Below, in pieces: positions 10,077 to 20,766 of a stretch of 64,000 nt of DNA. Position numbers and translations under genes: made by a program. The stretch is from positions 488,679 to 552,678 of the forward strand of contig NW_023365758.1 of the NCBI RefSeq assembly GCF_000003815.2, given 5' to 3'. Position 1 is the first letter of the stretch, and each line of letters begins with the position of its first letter. This DNA is from Branchiostoma floridae. Its lineage: Eukaryota; Chordata; Leptocardii; Amphioxiformes; Branchiostomatidae. The notes beneath the pieces are model-generated. The model saw only the letters and a list, made by a program, of their open reading frames with translations. It ran no database searches and was not told the origin of the DNA.

Positions 10077-11044
10077 TCTAGTTGACAGTTGTAGATACAG
10101 GAAGGTTGACAGGCATAGTTATAACTTATCCAAAAACAGGCAAAAAGTACAGATGGGGAAAGTGTTCTTCACAAAACAGTACAACACGCATGAAGTGCTA
10201 CATGTGTGTTTTTTGTTTTTTTATTGGGATTTCCATTACTGATATGATATAGTGTACCACTTTTCTTTCTGGAATCTTTCTCTGTGAACAAGGCTGACGG
10301 AGTCGGCTGAAAATTTGGGGTAAGTCCCAATTAATCTTAGTGTTGGTTAAGTAAAGTTTAGTTTTTCCACAATGTCATTTACCAACACAGATGAACTTTC
10401 ATGCTGAGATGGAACTTACATTTGGTGAAGTTCAGCTAATTTTGAAATGTGCCGCTCTGTTATAATGTAAATCATACCCCCAGTTTGAACGCGTCTTGTA
10501 TATAAACCTGTTCTATCATAGGATTTCATAGTTTCTGTTAAAAAATCAGGCCATCTGGAAGAAAAATTCTCTATAAAACATTTACATTTACTGTTGTGTA
10601 TCTTATACCATTATTACTAGCAGAAAGTGTTTTGCTCATATTTAGCGGAATTTCGATTTAATACTGTCGCCATTATTCTTATGTAGTACTACGTTTGTAT
10701 ACCATGTATATCTAATAATATATGCTGCATTGCTGATAGATTTATTAGGACTCGATGCAATCTGTATCTCTGTTATATTCTATCTGGCCCGTTCATCCCT
10801 CAATAAAAAGCGGCCAGCAAGCCGATTTGAGCTTCTCAGGAATAATAAAGATTCAAACAATGCATTAAATTAGCTTTTGTTTTATTTGTTAGTATTTTCA
10901 TTAATTAGATATGATAATAGACGTAAGATGAAAAATAGAATAAGCTTGACTTTATCCGTATCTGTATCTGTATAGCCGGTATAACCGCCGTTTGGCGTAA
11001 CACACCAGCTTCTGTATCTCTATCTGTATAGCCGGTATAACCGC
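10077..11044 (+). other. ZNF-2 3' flank
   Basis: Duplicate of the ZNF-1 flank without the transposon; the uninserted site is near 10560-10570. AATAAA at 10802-10807 is the likely poly(A) signal. A short tandem duplication of CTGTATAGCCGGTATAACCG lies near 10970-11045. No gene seen. Confidence 0.6.
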
Positions 11045-11412
11045 TGTAACATTTGGTCTTAGTGGTAGGACTTGGGCATTACCTATACGTCAGTATGACG
11101 CGTCGATACTATACACTCTCACAAGAAGCCAAGGACCAGGGTTCGGTATACAGTTTGATGTGATCTTTATTACTACGACCGATTGTATACAGTTTTGGCA
11201 AGTGAACGGATGTAATGATACAGACTGGCTTAATACAAATAATACAAGATAAGATACCTGGACAGATGCGGTTGTCCTTGTCTCTGAGTCTACTTCTAGC
11301 CTAAGCGCGGCGGGGCGTGGCCAAGCTGACGCCAGGGCACGACCAGGGCCACGTGCTCTCACCACGTGACCCCTGGACCGCCCAACGTAATAATGAGATT
11401 TTCGGTGTAACA
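11045..11412. mobile_element. ~360-bp insertion flanked by TGTAACA, class unknown
   Basis: The region upstream of ZNF-3 matches that upstream of ZNF-2 except for this block, which is bounded by TGTAACA at 11045-11051 and 11406-11412 where the ZNF-2 copy has a single GTAACA. The content is GC-rich toward the right and matches nothing I recognise. A solo LTR or a MITE is possible; the ends do not decide it. Confidence 0.4.
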
Positions 11413-11564
11413 CACCAGCTTCGCAGGCACGCGGCGCGACAACAACTGGTCTAATCAAGCTCAGATCGTGTACTTCGTGGAAAATATTTTGCGTTACTAG
11501 CGCATTATTCTGTCCTGCCCTCCCAAAATAGCCACTTCACTTGCACTTTGTTTGGTTGCAATAA

Positions 11565-11737
11565 TCAGGTATGTCAACTTTGACCTTCGACCTTCACAGC
11601 GCGACAGGGGTCAACTTGCCTGTCCGCCATTTTTATTTTGTCGGAGTGTCACGCACACGGTTTCTTTGTCTCCAGTTTGAGGCCATTTTCAAGACAATTC
11701 AAGATTTCAACTATTAGTCAGCCCCACAAACCCATAG
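11565..11737 (+). promoter_or_regulatory. ZNF-3 first exon/promoter module
   Basis: Full module with TTTGACCTTCGACCT, CCGCCATTTT at 11624-11633, and CCATAG before GTAAGA (donor 11738). Nearly identical to the ZNF-2 module. Confidence 0.75.
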
Positions 11738-12166
11738 GTAAGACATTGTTTACAGCATTTCCACTCTTCGTATGCTAATCATTTGTCCTTTATTTCCGGA
11801 AGACAGTGATCGATTTCTATTAGTGGAAGTGATGGATCTGGAGGACTAAAAAACATTCTCAAAACATGTATGAGTAAAGTACCAGGATGCAAGTTCAGGC
11901 ATTAGTAAAGATACAGAGCATTTTCTAGCCGTTAGATAGAAGAACAGCAAAAGCATGATAAAAATGTAACATTGACAAGGAATGATAAGGTCATATTTTG
12001 ATAACTCGTTGAATCAAACAATCCCAGAGCATGAGTCCTTGTGGGAGGGTCTTTTAAAATCGTTCGTAACGATTTTTTCACGTGTGTTTATGTGTGTGTG
12101 AGTGTCTCCCTGTCTGTGTGTACTAGTGTATTTATTTGTGTGTGCTTGTGTGTGTGTGCGTATGCT

Positions 12167-12201
<35 letters not shown>

Positions 12202-12393
12202 TTTAATATATGTCTGTGTATATGAGCTTGTGTTTTTGCATGTCTTCGTGTGTTACGCGTGTGTGTGATCTAGCGATTCTAGGACACTTAATATAACATG
12301 ATGTATTTTCTGCACTACTAATCAAGGCGATTACAAACAGTATGGGGCTGTTCCCTGTCTATAAATGGAAGATTAATTTATTGTTGTTTTCAG
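11738..12393 (+). other. ZNF-3 intron 1
   Basis: Ends in TTGTTGTTTTCAG. GT-rich microsatellite at about 12079-12256. Otherwise closely similar to the ZNF-2 intron. Confidence 0.7.
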
Positions 12394-12395
12394 AA

Positions 12396-13622
12396 ATGGG
12401 CGAGAGAATCACCGATACTGTAATGGACGATCTGTCAGCCACACACCCTTGCGACGAGGCAAGCAGCATTGAGAAATCAGACACGGGAAGACAGCAAGAC
12501 AACAAATGGGACATTCCATACGAGGAAAAGTGCGGAGAAGAATCTGACCCTCCTCCCACACAGGGTCGAACAGAGCAGACTGATATGCTTGAGGTGAAAC
12601 GTACTGTGGACAAACGCTTCCTGTGTACGGAATGTGAGTTTAGGGCAGCCTCAAAGTCTAACCTGATAAAACACACAAGAACACATACCGGTGAGAAACC
12701 ATATAAATGTGACCAGTGTGACTATGCTGCTGCACGTAAATACACTTTAGACATTCACATGGCTGGTAAGCACAGTGGCGACAAACCCTACATGTGTGGG
12801 AAGTGCGTATACACGACGGCTGAAAGGTCTCACCTATCCGTACATACCAGAAATCATACATGTGGGAAACCTTTCCAATGTGAGCAATGTGACTATGCCG
12901 CTGCAAGTAGAAGCACTTTAGACCGGCACATGGCTAAACACACTGGCGAGAAACGCCACCTTTGTAGTGAGTGTGGATACAGGACGGCTCAGAGATGTCG
13001 CTTAATCCAACATATGAGAAAACATACCGGTGAGAAGCCTTACAAGTGTGACCAGTGTGACTTTTCTTCTGCACATAAAGTTTCTTTACACCTACACCTT
13101 TCTAAGCACGCCGGAGAAAAGCCATTTATGTGTGGACAGTGCGAATATAGGACTGCTAGCAGGTCTCACTTATCTGTACATATGAGGAGACATTCAGGTG
13201 AAAAGCCTTATAAATGTGACCAGTGCGACTATTCTGCTTCACGTAAAGGTAGTCTAGACAAACACATGCATAGACACACCGGCGAAAAACCCTACATCTG
13301 TGGAGAGTGCGGATTCAAGACACCTGACAGGTCTTCCTTAACCAGACATATGAGAAGACATACAGGTGTGAAACCTTACAAGTGTGACCAGTGCGATTAT
13401 TCCGCTGCACAGAAATTTGCCTTGGACAGTCACATGGCTAAACACACAGGAGAAAAACCCTTTATATGTGGGAAGTGTGAATACAAGACGAATGTCCTAT
13501 CTAGCCTATCCATACATATGAGAACCCATACAGGCGAGAAACCATATAAGTGTGATCAATGCGACTTTTCTGCTACAAAGAAAAAGTATCTAAACAATCA
13601 CTTGGCCAAACACACTTCTTAA
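12396..13622 (+). CDS. ZNF-3, C2H2 zinc-finger protein, 12 fingers
   Basis: 408 residues from the ATG 2 nt after the acceptor (12392-12393). Leader 1-74 is intact and acidic, with YEEKCG in place of the usual CEEKCG. Twelve fingers follow in 28-residue register; finger 2 has H-x4-H and the linker before finger 4 is CGKPF. Contact quartets: SSNK, RYTI, ESHV, SSTR, QCRQ, HVSL, SSHV, RGSK, DSSR, QFAS, VSSI, KKYN. It is the intact sister of ZNF-2: fingers 1-6 are close to it, fingers 7-12 have diverged. It ends HTS and a stop, as in the ZNF-1 to ZNF-5 group. Probably a sequence-specific nuclear DNA-binding protein; target unknown. Confidence 0.92.
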   Translation: MGERITDTVMDDLSATHPCDEASSIEKSDTGRQQDNKWDIPYEEKCGEESDPPPTQGRTEQTDMLEVKRTVDKRFLCTECEFRAASKSNLIKHTRTHTGEKPYKCDQCDYAAARKYTLDIHMAGKHSGDKPYMCGKCVYTTAERSHLSVHTRNHTCGKPFQCEQCDYAAASRSTLDRHMAKHTGEKRHLCSECGYRTAQRCRLIQHMRKHTGEKPYKCDQCDFSSAHKVSLHLHLSKHAGEKPFMCGQCEYRTASRSHLSVHMRRHSGEKPYKCDQCDYSASRKGSLDKHMHRHTGEKPYICGECGFKTPDRSSLTRHMRRHTGVKPYKCDQCDYSAAQKFALDSHMAKHTGEKPFICGKCEYKTNVLSSLSIHMRTHTGEKPYKCDQCDFSATKKKYLNNHLAKHTS

Positions 13623-13717
13623 GAAAACAACACACTTCTAAATGATATAGTTTACAGTTGCAGATAGAGGAAATTTTATCTAGAAACAGGCAAAAAGTAC
13701 AGATGGAGACTAAAATC

Positions 13718-13800
13718 ACAAATGTTATCATTGTGACTATTCTGCTTCATTGAGCAGTGGTCTACTTATGGTCAAATATACATGTGAGCGACCCTGCATG
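13718..13800 (+). pseudogene. Decayed finger in the ZNF-3 3' flank
   Basis: Resembles a CDQCDY-type finger codon by codon (TGTGACTATTCTGCTTCA, then a Leu-rich stretch and CATGTGAGC), but with stops and lost cysteines. The same relic is present after ZNF-4 and ZNF-5, so it predates their duplication. Confidence 0.5.
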
Positions 13801-14062
13801 TATGGTATGCTAATCTATACCATAGACCTTGATAACTGTTGTTACAAACATAGATACTGCATGTCTCAATCAGAGTACAAGAAGCTGTATTAAATTTTGT
13901 ACTTATTGTTGTAAATGGGAATTGATATACTTCAGGGAATGGTATTTAATGATTTGCTAACCGTAGATTTTTTTTCGTATTGACTTTATACTTATTTTAC
14001 TTATATTATAACCATACATCGAAATATTGTAAGATCGTGTTTCATGCATTATTTTGATAATG

Positions 14063-14396
14063 CAGGGCTCGAAATACCACCTACATATGCAGGTTGGTGC
14101 AGGTAAAATTGGAGCTGTGCAGGTATTTCTAGTGTCTACCTGCACCTAACCTGCACTGGTCCATGTACTGGGTTTTATACACAAATGTCCTATGATGTAG
14201 GTGTGTATGGATTGATATCAGCTGCATTGATGAAGTATGAAAGAAAAAATAGCAATGCATGGTTTCTGAACAATTTTAGTATGATTCATAATTCCTAAGT
14301 TCAGAGTGCTGCAGGTAAAATTTGTCTGGTGCATGCAGGTAATTTTCAACGTTACCTGCACCAGTGCAGATATGCAAAAAAGTATTTCAAGCCCTG
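14063..14396. mobile_element. hAT-like MITE, 334 bp
   Basis: Ends CAGGGCTCGAAATAC and, inverted, CAGGGCTTGAAATAC. TAATG occurs directly on both sides; a canonical hAT duplication would be 8 bp, so this point is unresolved. The ZNF-4 and ZNF-5 flanks have no such insert between their ATGCATTAT and CATCAT blocks. Internally it is built of ACCTGCA/TGCAGGT motifs in both orientations. Confidence 0.65.
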
Positions 14397-14423
14397 TAAT
14401 GTGATATTTACCTCATGTGGGAA

Positions 14424-14429
14424 AATAAA
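14424..14429 (+). terminator. Probable poly(A) signal of ZNF-3
   Basis: AATAAA in a block (TGATTTTGGGTATTGTTCG) conserved in the ZNF-4 and ZNF-5 3' flanks. Confidence 0.35.
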
Positions 14430-15344
14430 TTGATTTTGGGTATTGTTCGTAAGCATTGATTGTTTATTGTACATGTTATAATTTCCACCTATGTATATAA
14501 CGTACTGATTTTGATTTGTTTAATTGCATTTTCTTTACAGTAATGTCAGCTGTTTTGGCATGTAACTGTATCATTTCATTTGTTATTCAATATAGTTTAG
14601 AGTATAAACACTTTTTTTGTAGAGTAGCAGTACTTAGCGCTCATCAGTTTTCATCCGTTTCCAAAAATAAAGTTTTCCACCATGCTTTGAACCGTACGAA
14701 ACAGCTGTAAATGGAGCAAATTCATGCCGTAGATTAAAAGAAAAATATATCCGGAAACATACACTAATGTCAATGTCAATTCCAATGTAAAAGAAGAAGA
14801 ATGCGAAAACAAAAGTTAAATATATATTGTTCGGCATTCAATATTTTGTTGTTGGCATTTGGTTAGCCTTCCATACCACTTAGATTTCATAATAAATGCA
14901 CCTGGGGGGGGGGGGGGCAACCATTTTTATTCGCACCAGTTTTGGGATTCCCATAGGATGTAATGATTGTCATCCATATAATGAAATCAACATGGCCTAA
15001 ATAAAGCTGCTTAAGTGGGTCCTTTGTTTTACTTGATTTTCTTGAGTAAACACTGGTGCCTCTTGTCTGAGAAGCTGGCAGACATAATATATTCCCACTC
15101 ACGTTGCCTCAGTGGAGAGTTAAGGACTGGGGTGAGAAGACCGAGGCATCGTGGAATCCGAGATTCCATGCTTACCCGTAAAATACTTAGGGGGTGGGTG
15201 GGTGGGGGGGCTAAAAATTTGACTGCACTTCTTTCCCGTGCTCCCCCCATCTACTAATATCCTCTTCAGCAGAAAAGGTGAAGAATTGCTCCGAAACTTG
15301 ATATCATGTGTTGCGCTCTGTTGTACAGGTATAACACAGAAAAG
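14430..15344. other. Intergenic, no gene
   Basis: AT-rich with a run of 14 G at 14904-14917 and a G/T-rich patch near 15190-15210. Short overlapping open frames on both strands have no supporting signal. Confidence 0.5.
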
Positions 15345-15722
15345 ACACCTACACTTGAACAGAACTTTATTGCCCGACAATTGTACATGATATGGCAACT
15401 ATCATTACACAAAGTACCAAATGACTGACACTTGGTTTTATTCCGACTGCTGTACCACATGAGAAAGAGCCATACACTCTTTGTGTCTGGCGGTAGGCTG
15501 TTCCAGACATTGGGCCCACGGTAGGCTATTGATCTTCTGAAGGTCTCTCGCTTAGGCTTTGGGACAACCAGTTGACTACTTGCTTTGGTTGTTCGTGTAC
15601 TCTGGTCCCTGCAGTACACAAACATCTAGCGCATGTAGGGTGGTAGTCGCATATAACTTCGGAGCTTTGGATAATCCACACAGATCGGAGATATCCCTCT
15701 GGTGAAACATTCGGCGCTAGAA
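15345..15722 (-). mobile_element. 5'-truncated LINE fragment with reverse-transcriptase C-terminus
   Basis: Read on the minus strand, the frame contains STRTTKASSQLVVPKPKRET and AYRGPNVWNSLPPDTKS, the conserved region just before the stop of CR1/L2/Jockey-type LINE proteins. Farther 5' a second frame has RMFHQRDISDL, so at least one frameshift is present. Its 3' end (15345-15420) has the TTTATTGCCCGACAATTG sequence also seen at 1.05 and 28.5 kb. The 5' side runs into the assembly gap. Confidence 0.7.
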
Positions 15723-16000
15723 NNNNNNNNNNNNNNNNNNNNNNNNNNNNNNNNNNNNNNNNNNNNNNNNNNNNNNNNNNNNNNNNNNNNNNNNNNNNNN
15801 NNNNNNNNNNNNNNNNNNNNNNNNNNNNNNNNNNNNNNNNNNNNNNNNNNNNNNNNNNNNNNNNNNNNNNNNNNNNNNNNNNNNNNNNNNNNNNNNNNNN
15901 NNNNNNNNNNNNNNNNNNNNNNNNNNNNNNNNNNNNNNNNNNNNNNNNNNNNNNNNNNNNNNNNNNNNNNNNNNNNNNNNNNNNNNNNNNNNNNNNNNNN
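15723..16000. other. Assembly gap (N)
   Basis: 278 unspecified bases. Translated frames across it carry no information. Confidence 1.
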
Positions 16001-17169
16001 AAGTTCCTACATTTCCCTTCATTTAATCATCTCGCAATCCTTATTCTTCTCCTTTCCCTTTTCCCAATCCTTATTGTCTTCATTCCCCCAATCCCTTATA
16101 TTTACTCCCTCACCTCTGTGCCTTTCCGTACAAAACCCTCTACGTATGCATTAAGCCACCTTGACAACACAGCAGCATCCCCTATGGTCTGCTGCGCATG
16201 CTTGTTGTTATCAACAGGGTGGGTGTAAGACTATCACAGTCACAGTCATCAGTCTTTAGGTGTTCCTCAGGAATGCAGATTGATCCCTGGTTCTCAGCTA
16301 AGTTCCTTGGGCGCCTAAGGTCCGGCTCGAGTGGGACCTGTCCAATCCGAACTCAGTGGAATGGTCGACGACCAGTCCGATTAGATAGAGAACCCTTAGA
16401 GATTACCTGAGACCAACCTCTCCCAGGTTTACAGTAGTTCAACTCATCTTGCGTCGTGTTGGAAATCAAACATTGATTTCTCTGCGTATACAAGAACAAT
16501 ATTCTAGCTGCAGAGAAAGCTATCACCACAATGCTTGCTCAGTATCCAACCTGTAACTGTCGACCTTACGCACAGTTCTATGTATTTCAGTCTGGACAGG
16601 CCCCACTCGCTTCCCGGACCACCAGGCCGAAGCCAGTATGGGTGGCAACAGCTTAAGGGAGCTGAACACGGTCCACGAGTGAGAACTAGGCCAGCTAAAG
16701 GTAGCCAATAAACAGGAACACAGAAAATCCAATGGTAGGAAGGAATGTGACACGAGAAACTCGTCATGATCTTTGTCTTTATTCAAAACTTGCAAAACAA
16801 GAAAACGCAAACACCGGTTCAGTCGACGGTAAAATCACCATCCAACATTACCGTGCAGACGCTGCGGACCTTATCGAAAATTGCATGTCGCCCAAGGTCA
16901 CAATCTAATTGTGACAACCGAAGTTCCATTGTTCCCATTGTGTCCTCCATTCCTTTGACCTTTACTTCTGACCTGTCCAACAAGGTAGGTCTTCACTGTA
17001 CTACCGTGCGGTCTTGTTACCTACCATGGATTTGTTCACCAACCATGCAAGAAACCAAACAAAATCTGAGGTTGTCCAACAACCTGTCGTCATATCAAAT
17101 GAAACACCGACTCAAATCAAACAAAGTTACGATTACCGTTCACCGGCGCCCGTTGTCTTACAGCGAAAA
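16001..17169. other. Intergenic, no gene
   Basis: Starts with a pyrimidine-rich stretch (16001-16150). No splice-coupled or family-like coding sequence is visible. The open frames that begin here continue into the minisatellite and are explained by it. Confidence 0.5.
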
Positions 17170-18615
17170 TCCACTATACCGTCTGACGCACCCCGCTGTC
17201 CAACAACGAATTCTCTACACGATTGTCCAACAATCTCACCACACCGTCCACCGGTGCCGTTGTTCAACAGCGAGTACAATATACAACCATGTACTGCACC
17301 CCACCGTCCGACGGTGCCGCTGTCCAACAGCAAATACAACATACAGTCATATACTGCACCACCCCCTCCAACGGTGCCACTGTCCAACCGCAAATACCAC
17401 ATACAACAAAGTACTGTACCACACCGTCCAACGGTGCCGCTGTCCGACAGCGAATACAACATGCAACCATGTACTTGTACTACACCGTCCAACGGTGCCG
17501 CTGTCCAACGGCGAATACAACATACAACCATGTATGTACTGTACCACACCGTCCGGCGGTGCCGCTGTCCAACAGCGAATACAACATACAACCATGTACT
17601 GTACTACACCGTCCGACGGTGTCCGCTGTCCAACAGCGAATACAACATACAACCATGTATGTACTGTACCACACCGTCCTACAGTGCTGCTGTCCGACAG
17701 CGAATACAACATACAACCATGTACTATACCACACCGTCCAACGGTGCCGCTGTCCAACAGGAATACAACATACAGTCATATACTGCGCCACACCGTCCGG
17801 CGGCCACGCTGTCCGACAGCAAATGCAATATACAACAAAGTACTGTACCACACCGTTCAACGGTGCCCGCTGTCTGACAGCAAATACAATATGCAACNNN
17901 NNNNNNNNNNNNNNNNNNNNNNNNNNNNNNNNNNNNNNNNNNNNNNNNNNNNNNNNNNNNNNNNNNNNNNNNNNNNNNNNNNNNNNNNNNNNNNNNNNNN
18001 NNNNNNNNNNNNNNNNNNNNNNNNNNNNNNNNNNNNNNNNNNNNNNNNNNNNNNNNNNNNNNNNNNNNNNNNNNNNNNNNNNNNNNNNNNNNNNNNNNNN
18101 NNNNNNNNNNNNNNNNNNNNNNNNNNNNNNNNNNNNNNNNNNNNNNNNNNNNNNNNNNNNNNNNNNNNNNNNNNNNNNNNNNNNNNNNNNNNNNNNNNNN
18201 NNNNNNNNNNNNNNNNNNNNNNNNNNNNNNNNNNNNNNNNNNNNNNNNNNNNNNNNNNNNNNNNNNNNNNNNNNNNNNNNNNNNNNNNNNNNNNNNNNNN
18301 NNNNNNNNNNNNNNNNNNNNNNNNNNNNNNNNNNNNNNNNCCGTCCGACGGGGTCTCGTGGTCAACAGCAAATACAATATACACAAATTACTGTACCACA
18401 CCGTCCGACGGTGCCGCTGTCCGACAGCCAATACAATATACAACAATTGCTGTACCAAACCGTTCGACGGTGCCGCTGTCCGACAGCAAATACAATATAC
18501 ACAAATTACTGTACCACACCGTCCGACGGTGCTGCTGTCCGACAGCGAATACAATATACAACAATTACTTTATTACGTCAACCGACGGTGCCGTTGTTCG
18601 ACGGCGAATTCTAAC
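17170..18615. repeat. Minisatellite, ~61-bp unit of paired near-palindromes
   Basis: More than ten visible units on the left of the gap and about four on the right. Each has ACCGTCCGACGGT followed at once by GCTGTCCGACAGC, then AAATACAATATACAAC and TACTGTACCAC. Both 13-mers are palindromic around a CCG centre, so each unit can form two short hairpins. No stop codons fall in the consensus in several frames, which creates spurious frames of up to about 600 codons. An assembly gap interrupts it. Confidence 0.9.
17898..18340. other. Assembly gap (N) inside the minisatellite
   Basis: 443 unspecified bases flanked on both sides by the same tandem unit, so the true array length is unknown. Confidence 1.
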
Positions 18616-18717
18616 CAATTAAAACATTAAATCGATCGACGATCCTCAGTCATACAGAGTCAAAACCTAAAGTTTCCCCACAAAAGTTACGTCCTCGGTA
18701 CTAAGAAATCAGACCAC

Positions 18718-19112
18718 TGCGCCCCGCTGATCAGCCTGACAGGAGCTGGGGAGGAGCGAATACCGGGTTAGTGCAAAACTGCGACCCACTCCGAAACTAC
18801 GTCCCGCTGATCAACCTGACAGGAGCTGGGGAGGAGCGAATACCGGGTTAGTGCAAAACTGCGACCCACTCCGAAACTACGTCCCGCCGATCAACCTGAC
18901 AGGAGCTGGGGAGGAGAGAACGCCGGGTTAGTGCCGAACTGGGCCCCGCCAGTCAGCCTGACAGGAGCTGGGGAGGAAAGAACGCCGGGTTAGTGCCGAA
19001 CTGCTCCCCGCCGATCAGCCCGACAGGAGCTGTGGTGGAGAGAACGCCGGTTTAGTGCAGACCTGCGACCCGCCCCGAACTGCGCCCCGCCGATCAGCAT
19101 GACAGGAGCTGG
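18718..19112. repeat. Second tandem array, GACAGGAGCTGGGGAGG unit
   Basis: About five copies of a 65-90 bp unit. Each has CCGATCA(A/G)CCTGACAGG, AGCTGGGGAGGA, CCGGGTTAGTGC and CTGCGACCC. The first two full units are almost identical; later ones are shorter and diverged. Adjacent to but unrelated in sequence to the minisatellite. Confidence 0.85.
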
Positions 19113-20288
19113 TAAACTGGAAGAAGGGCACATCACATGTTACGTCATCGCGGCAAAAATTACTGAGAAAACAGAAACATCACGAGTTCACGACGGTTAA
19201 AAGATCTCTTACTAGCGTACAGGCTGTCCGACAACCTGAAGTGCCAAAGCAAACACTTTCAGAAAGGATATCACAGTCAACTTGGAATCACCGCTGCAAA
19301 TTGTTGACTACTGCCCGAGTATTGAAGTCTTTGAGCCTGGTCCAACCACTTTCCGGGCTGTTGACTGCTCCACAGATTGCAGAAATGCTGGCCTAGCACA
19401 GAAAACCATGGCAAAATTGTACGGTAAAACAGACAAGCAACACTGCTAAAACGAGAGCAGCCCAATCAGGCAACTCTACCCGAAACATGGCGCTTCGGCA
19501 CACACAGAAAACACTGACCACCACTTTTACGACTGCCCGAAGTTTCCAAAAAATGGCTTAACTCACCCACAGCGGTGTCAGTAATAAGTTTAACCACTGT
19601 TGTCGTCAGGGGAGGAATGTCAGGTGCTCCTCCAGGCCCTCGGTGATCAGTTCAGTGTTGTTCTGCTCCATTAGGCTCCTTGCGCGAGAAAACAAGGATT
19701 ACGGCAGTCCTGGTGGTGATACAGCCTTGTCTGAATACCTAACTCATGCGAAAAAACAAACAAACAAGGAAATCAAAATGCATCCAAGTTAACAGCCAAG
19801 TTAACCACGCTAAGTTGAATCAATCTCACCTGCGCACCCAAACACGTGCGCTCCACATACAGATGCAAATTCCACTCATAAATGACACGAGTATCAGAAA
19901 GAACATTTGAAAACTCGAATAAGCTCTAAAACACAAGCTGCACGCCTTAGGAAAGGTGAGCAAACAAATTCACAGAATAATGAAACGAAATTCAGACAGC
20001 AAAATGTCTCTGCACTGAGAACACTGTCCCGCCAAAGCGCGGGAAACAGACCGCCAAACAAAAATTCCAGAACACGCCATAAGGCGGCAAGGCAATACTG
20101 CGTACCTTCTAGGTTAGTGATACTAACGCCATAGGAAACTACTCAGTCATTTGCTGCCGGCAAGATACGTTCCCAGAAGTAAAAGATGTCACCGACTTGC
20201 ACATGGCTGGTACAGCGCTACAGGAGCTCTGCTAGACAACGTCCTGTTCGTACGGCTCATGATTCACTTGTGAATGGAGGGGGAGTTA
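19113..20288. other. Intergenic, no gene recognised
   Basis: No zinc-finger or transposon protein is visible. Short open frames on both strands lack supporting context. Confidence 0.5.
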
Positions 20289-20348
20289 TATCACATGTCA
20301 TGAACTCACGCGAGTGGAGATCTCGCGAGAGTTCATTCCATTGTGATA
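20289..20348. repeat. 60-bp inverted repeat (hairpin)
   Basis: Arms TGAACTCACGCGAG (20301-20314) and CTCGCGAGAGTTCA (20322-20335) pair with one mismatch around a 7-nt centre; outside them TATCACA and TGTGATA extend the symmetry imperfectly. Could be a small MITE or a structured site. Confidence 0.6.
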
Positions 20349-20595
20349 TCATTGGGAATCAGATATAATTTCCTGCACTTGGCAGGGATTTGTGAACTGC
20401 CCTCTTCCCAGCCCACTGACCCAGTTACAAAATATCAATGTTCGTACATGTTACAAGAAATGATGAATCTATGTTTGAGCAGTTTAGAAACTAACAGAAA
20501 TAATGTATTTGATTTGAAATGTTTCTAATATTAATGCATACAGTAGAAAATATTAAGAACGTCAAACAGATGTCTTCCTATCACGTGTGGGGTAA

Positions 20596-20766
20596 TCAGG
20601 TATATCAACTTTGACCCTCGACCTCTACAGCGCCAATAGGTCAGTCTGCCTGTCCGCCATTTTGACTTGTTGGGGTGTCATAGCACGATTCCTTTGTGTC
20701 CAGTTTTGGAGCATTTTTCAAGACATATCAACATTTCAGCAATTAATCGGCACCATAAACCGGCAG
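20596..20766 (+). promoter_or_regulatory. ZNF-4 first exon/promoter module
   Basis: TCAGGTATATCAACTTTGACC, a TAGGTCAG half-site, CCGCCATTTT at 20654-20663, TTCAAGACATATC and CCGGCAG before GTAAGA (donor 20767). Just upstream, 20380-20440 shares a repeat with 39600-39710 (CAGCCCACTGACCCAGTTAC here). Confidence 0.75.

Noticed and set aside
11041-11110. tRNA-like start at GGTCTTAGTGGTAGGAC
   Set aside because: Weak box A resemblance only; no box B at a proper distance and no cloverleaf.
16766-18630. Long open frames of several hundred codons on both strands at 16.8-18.6 kb
   Set aside because: They lie over the ~61-bp minisatellite and the N gap, are open in several frames at once, and repeat a short Thr/Pro/Cys-rich motif.
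17170-19112. CRISPR array
   Set aside because: The repeats are contiguous without unique spacers, no cas genes are present, and the DNA is eukaryotic.
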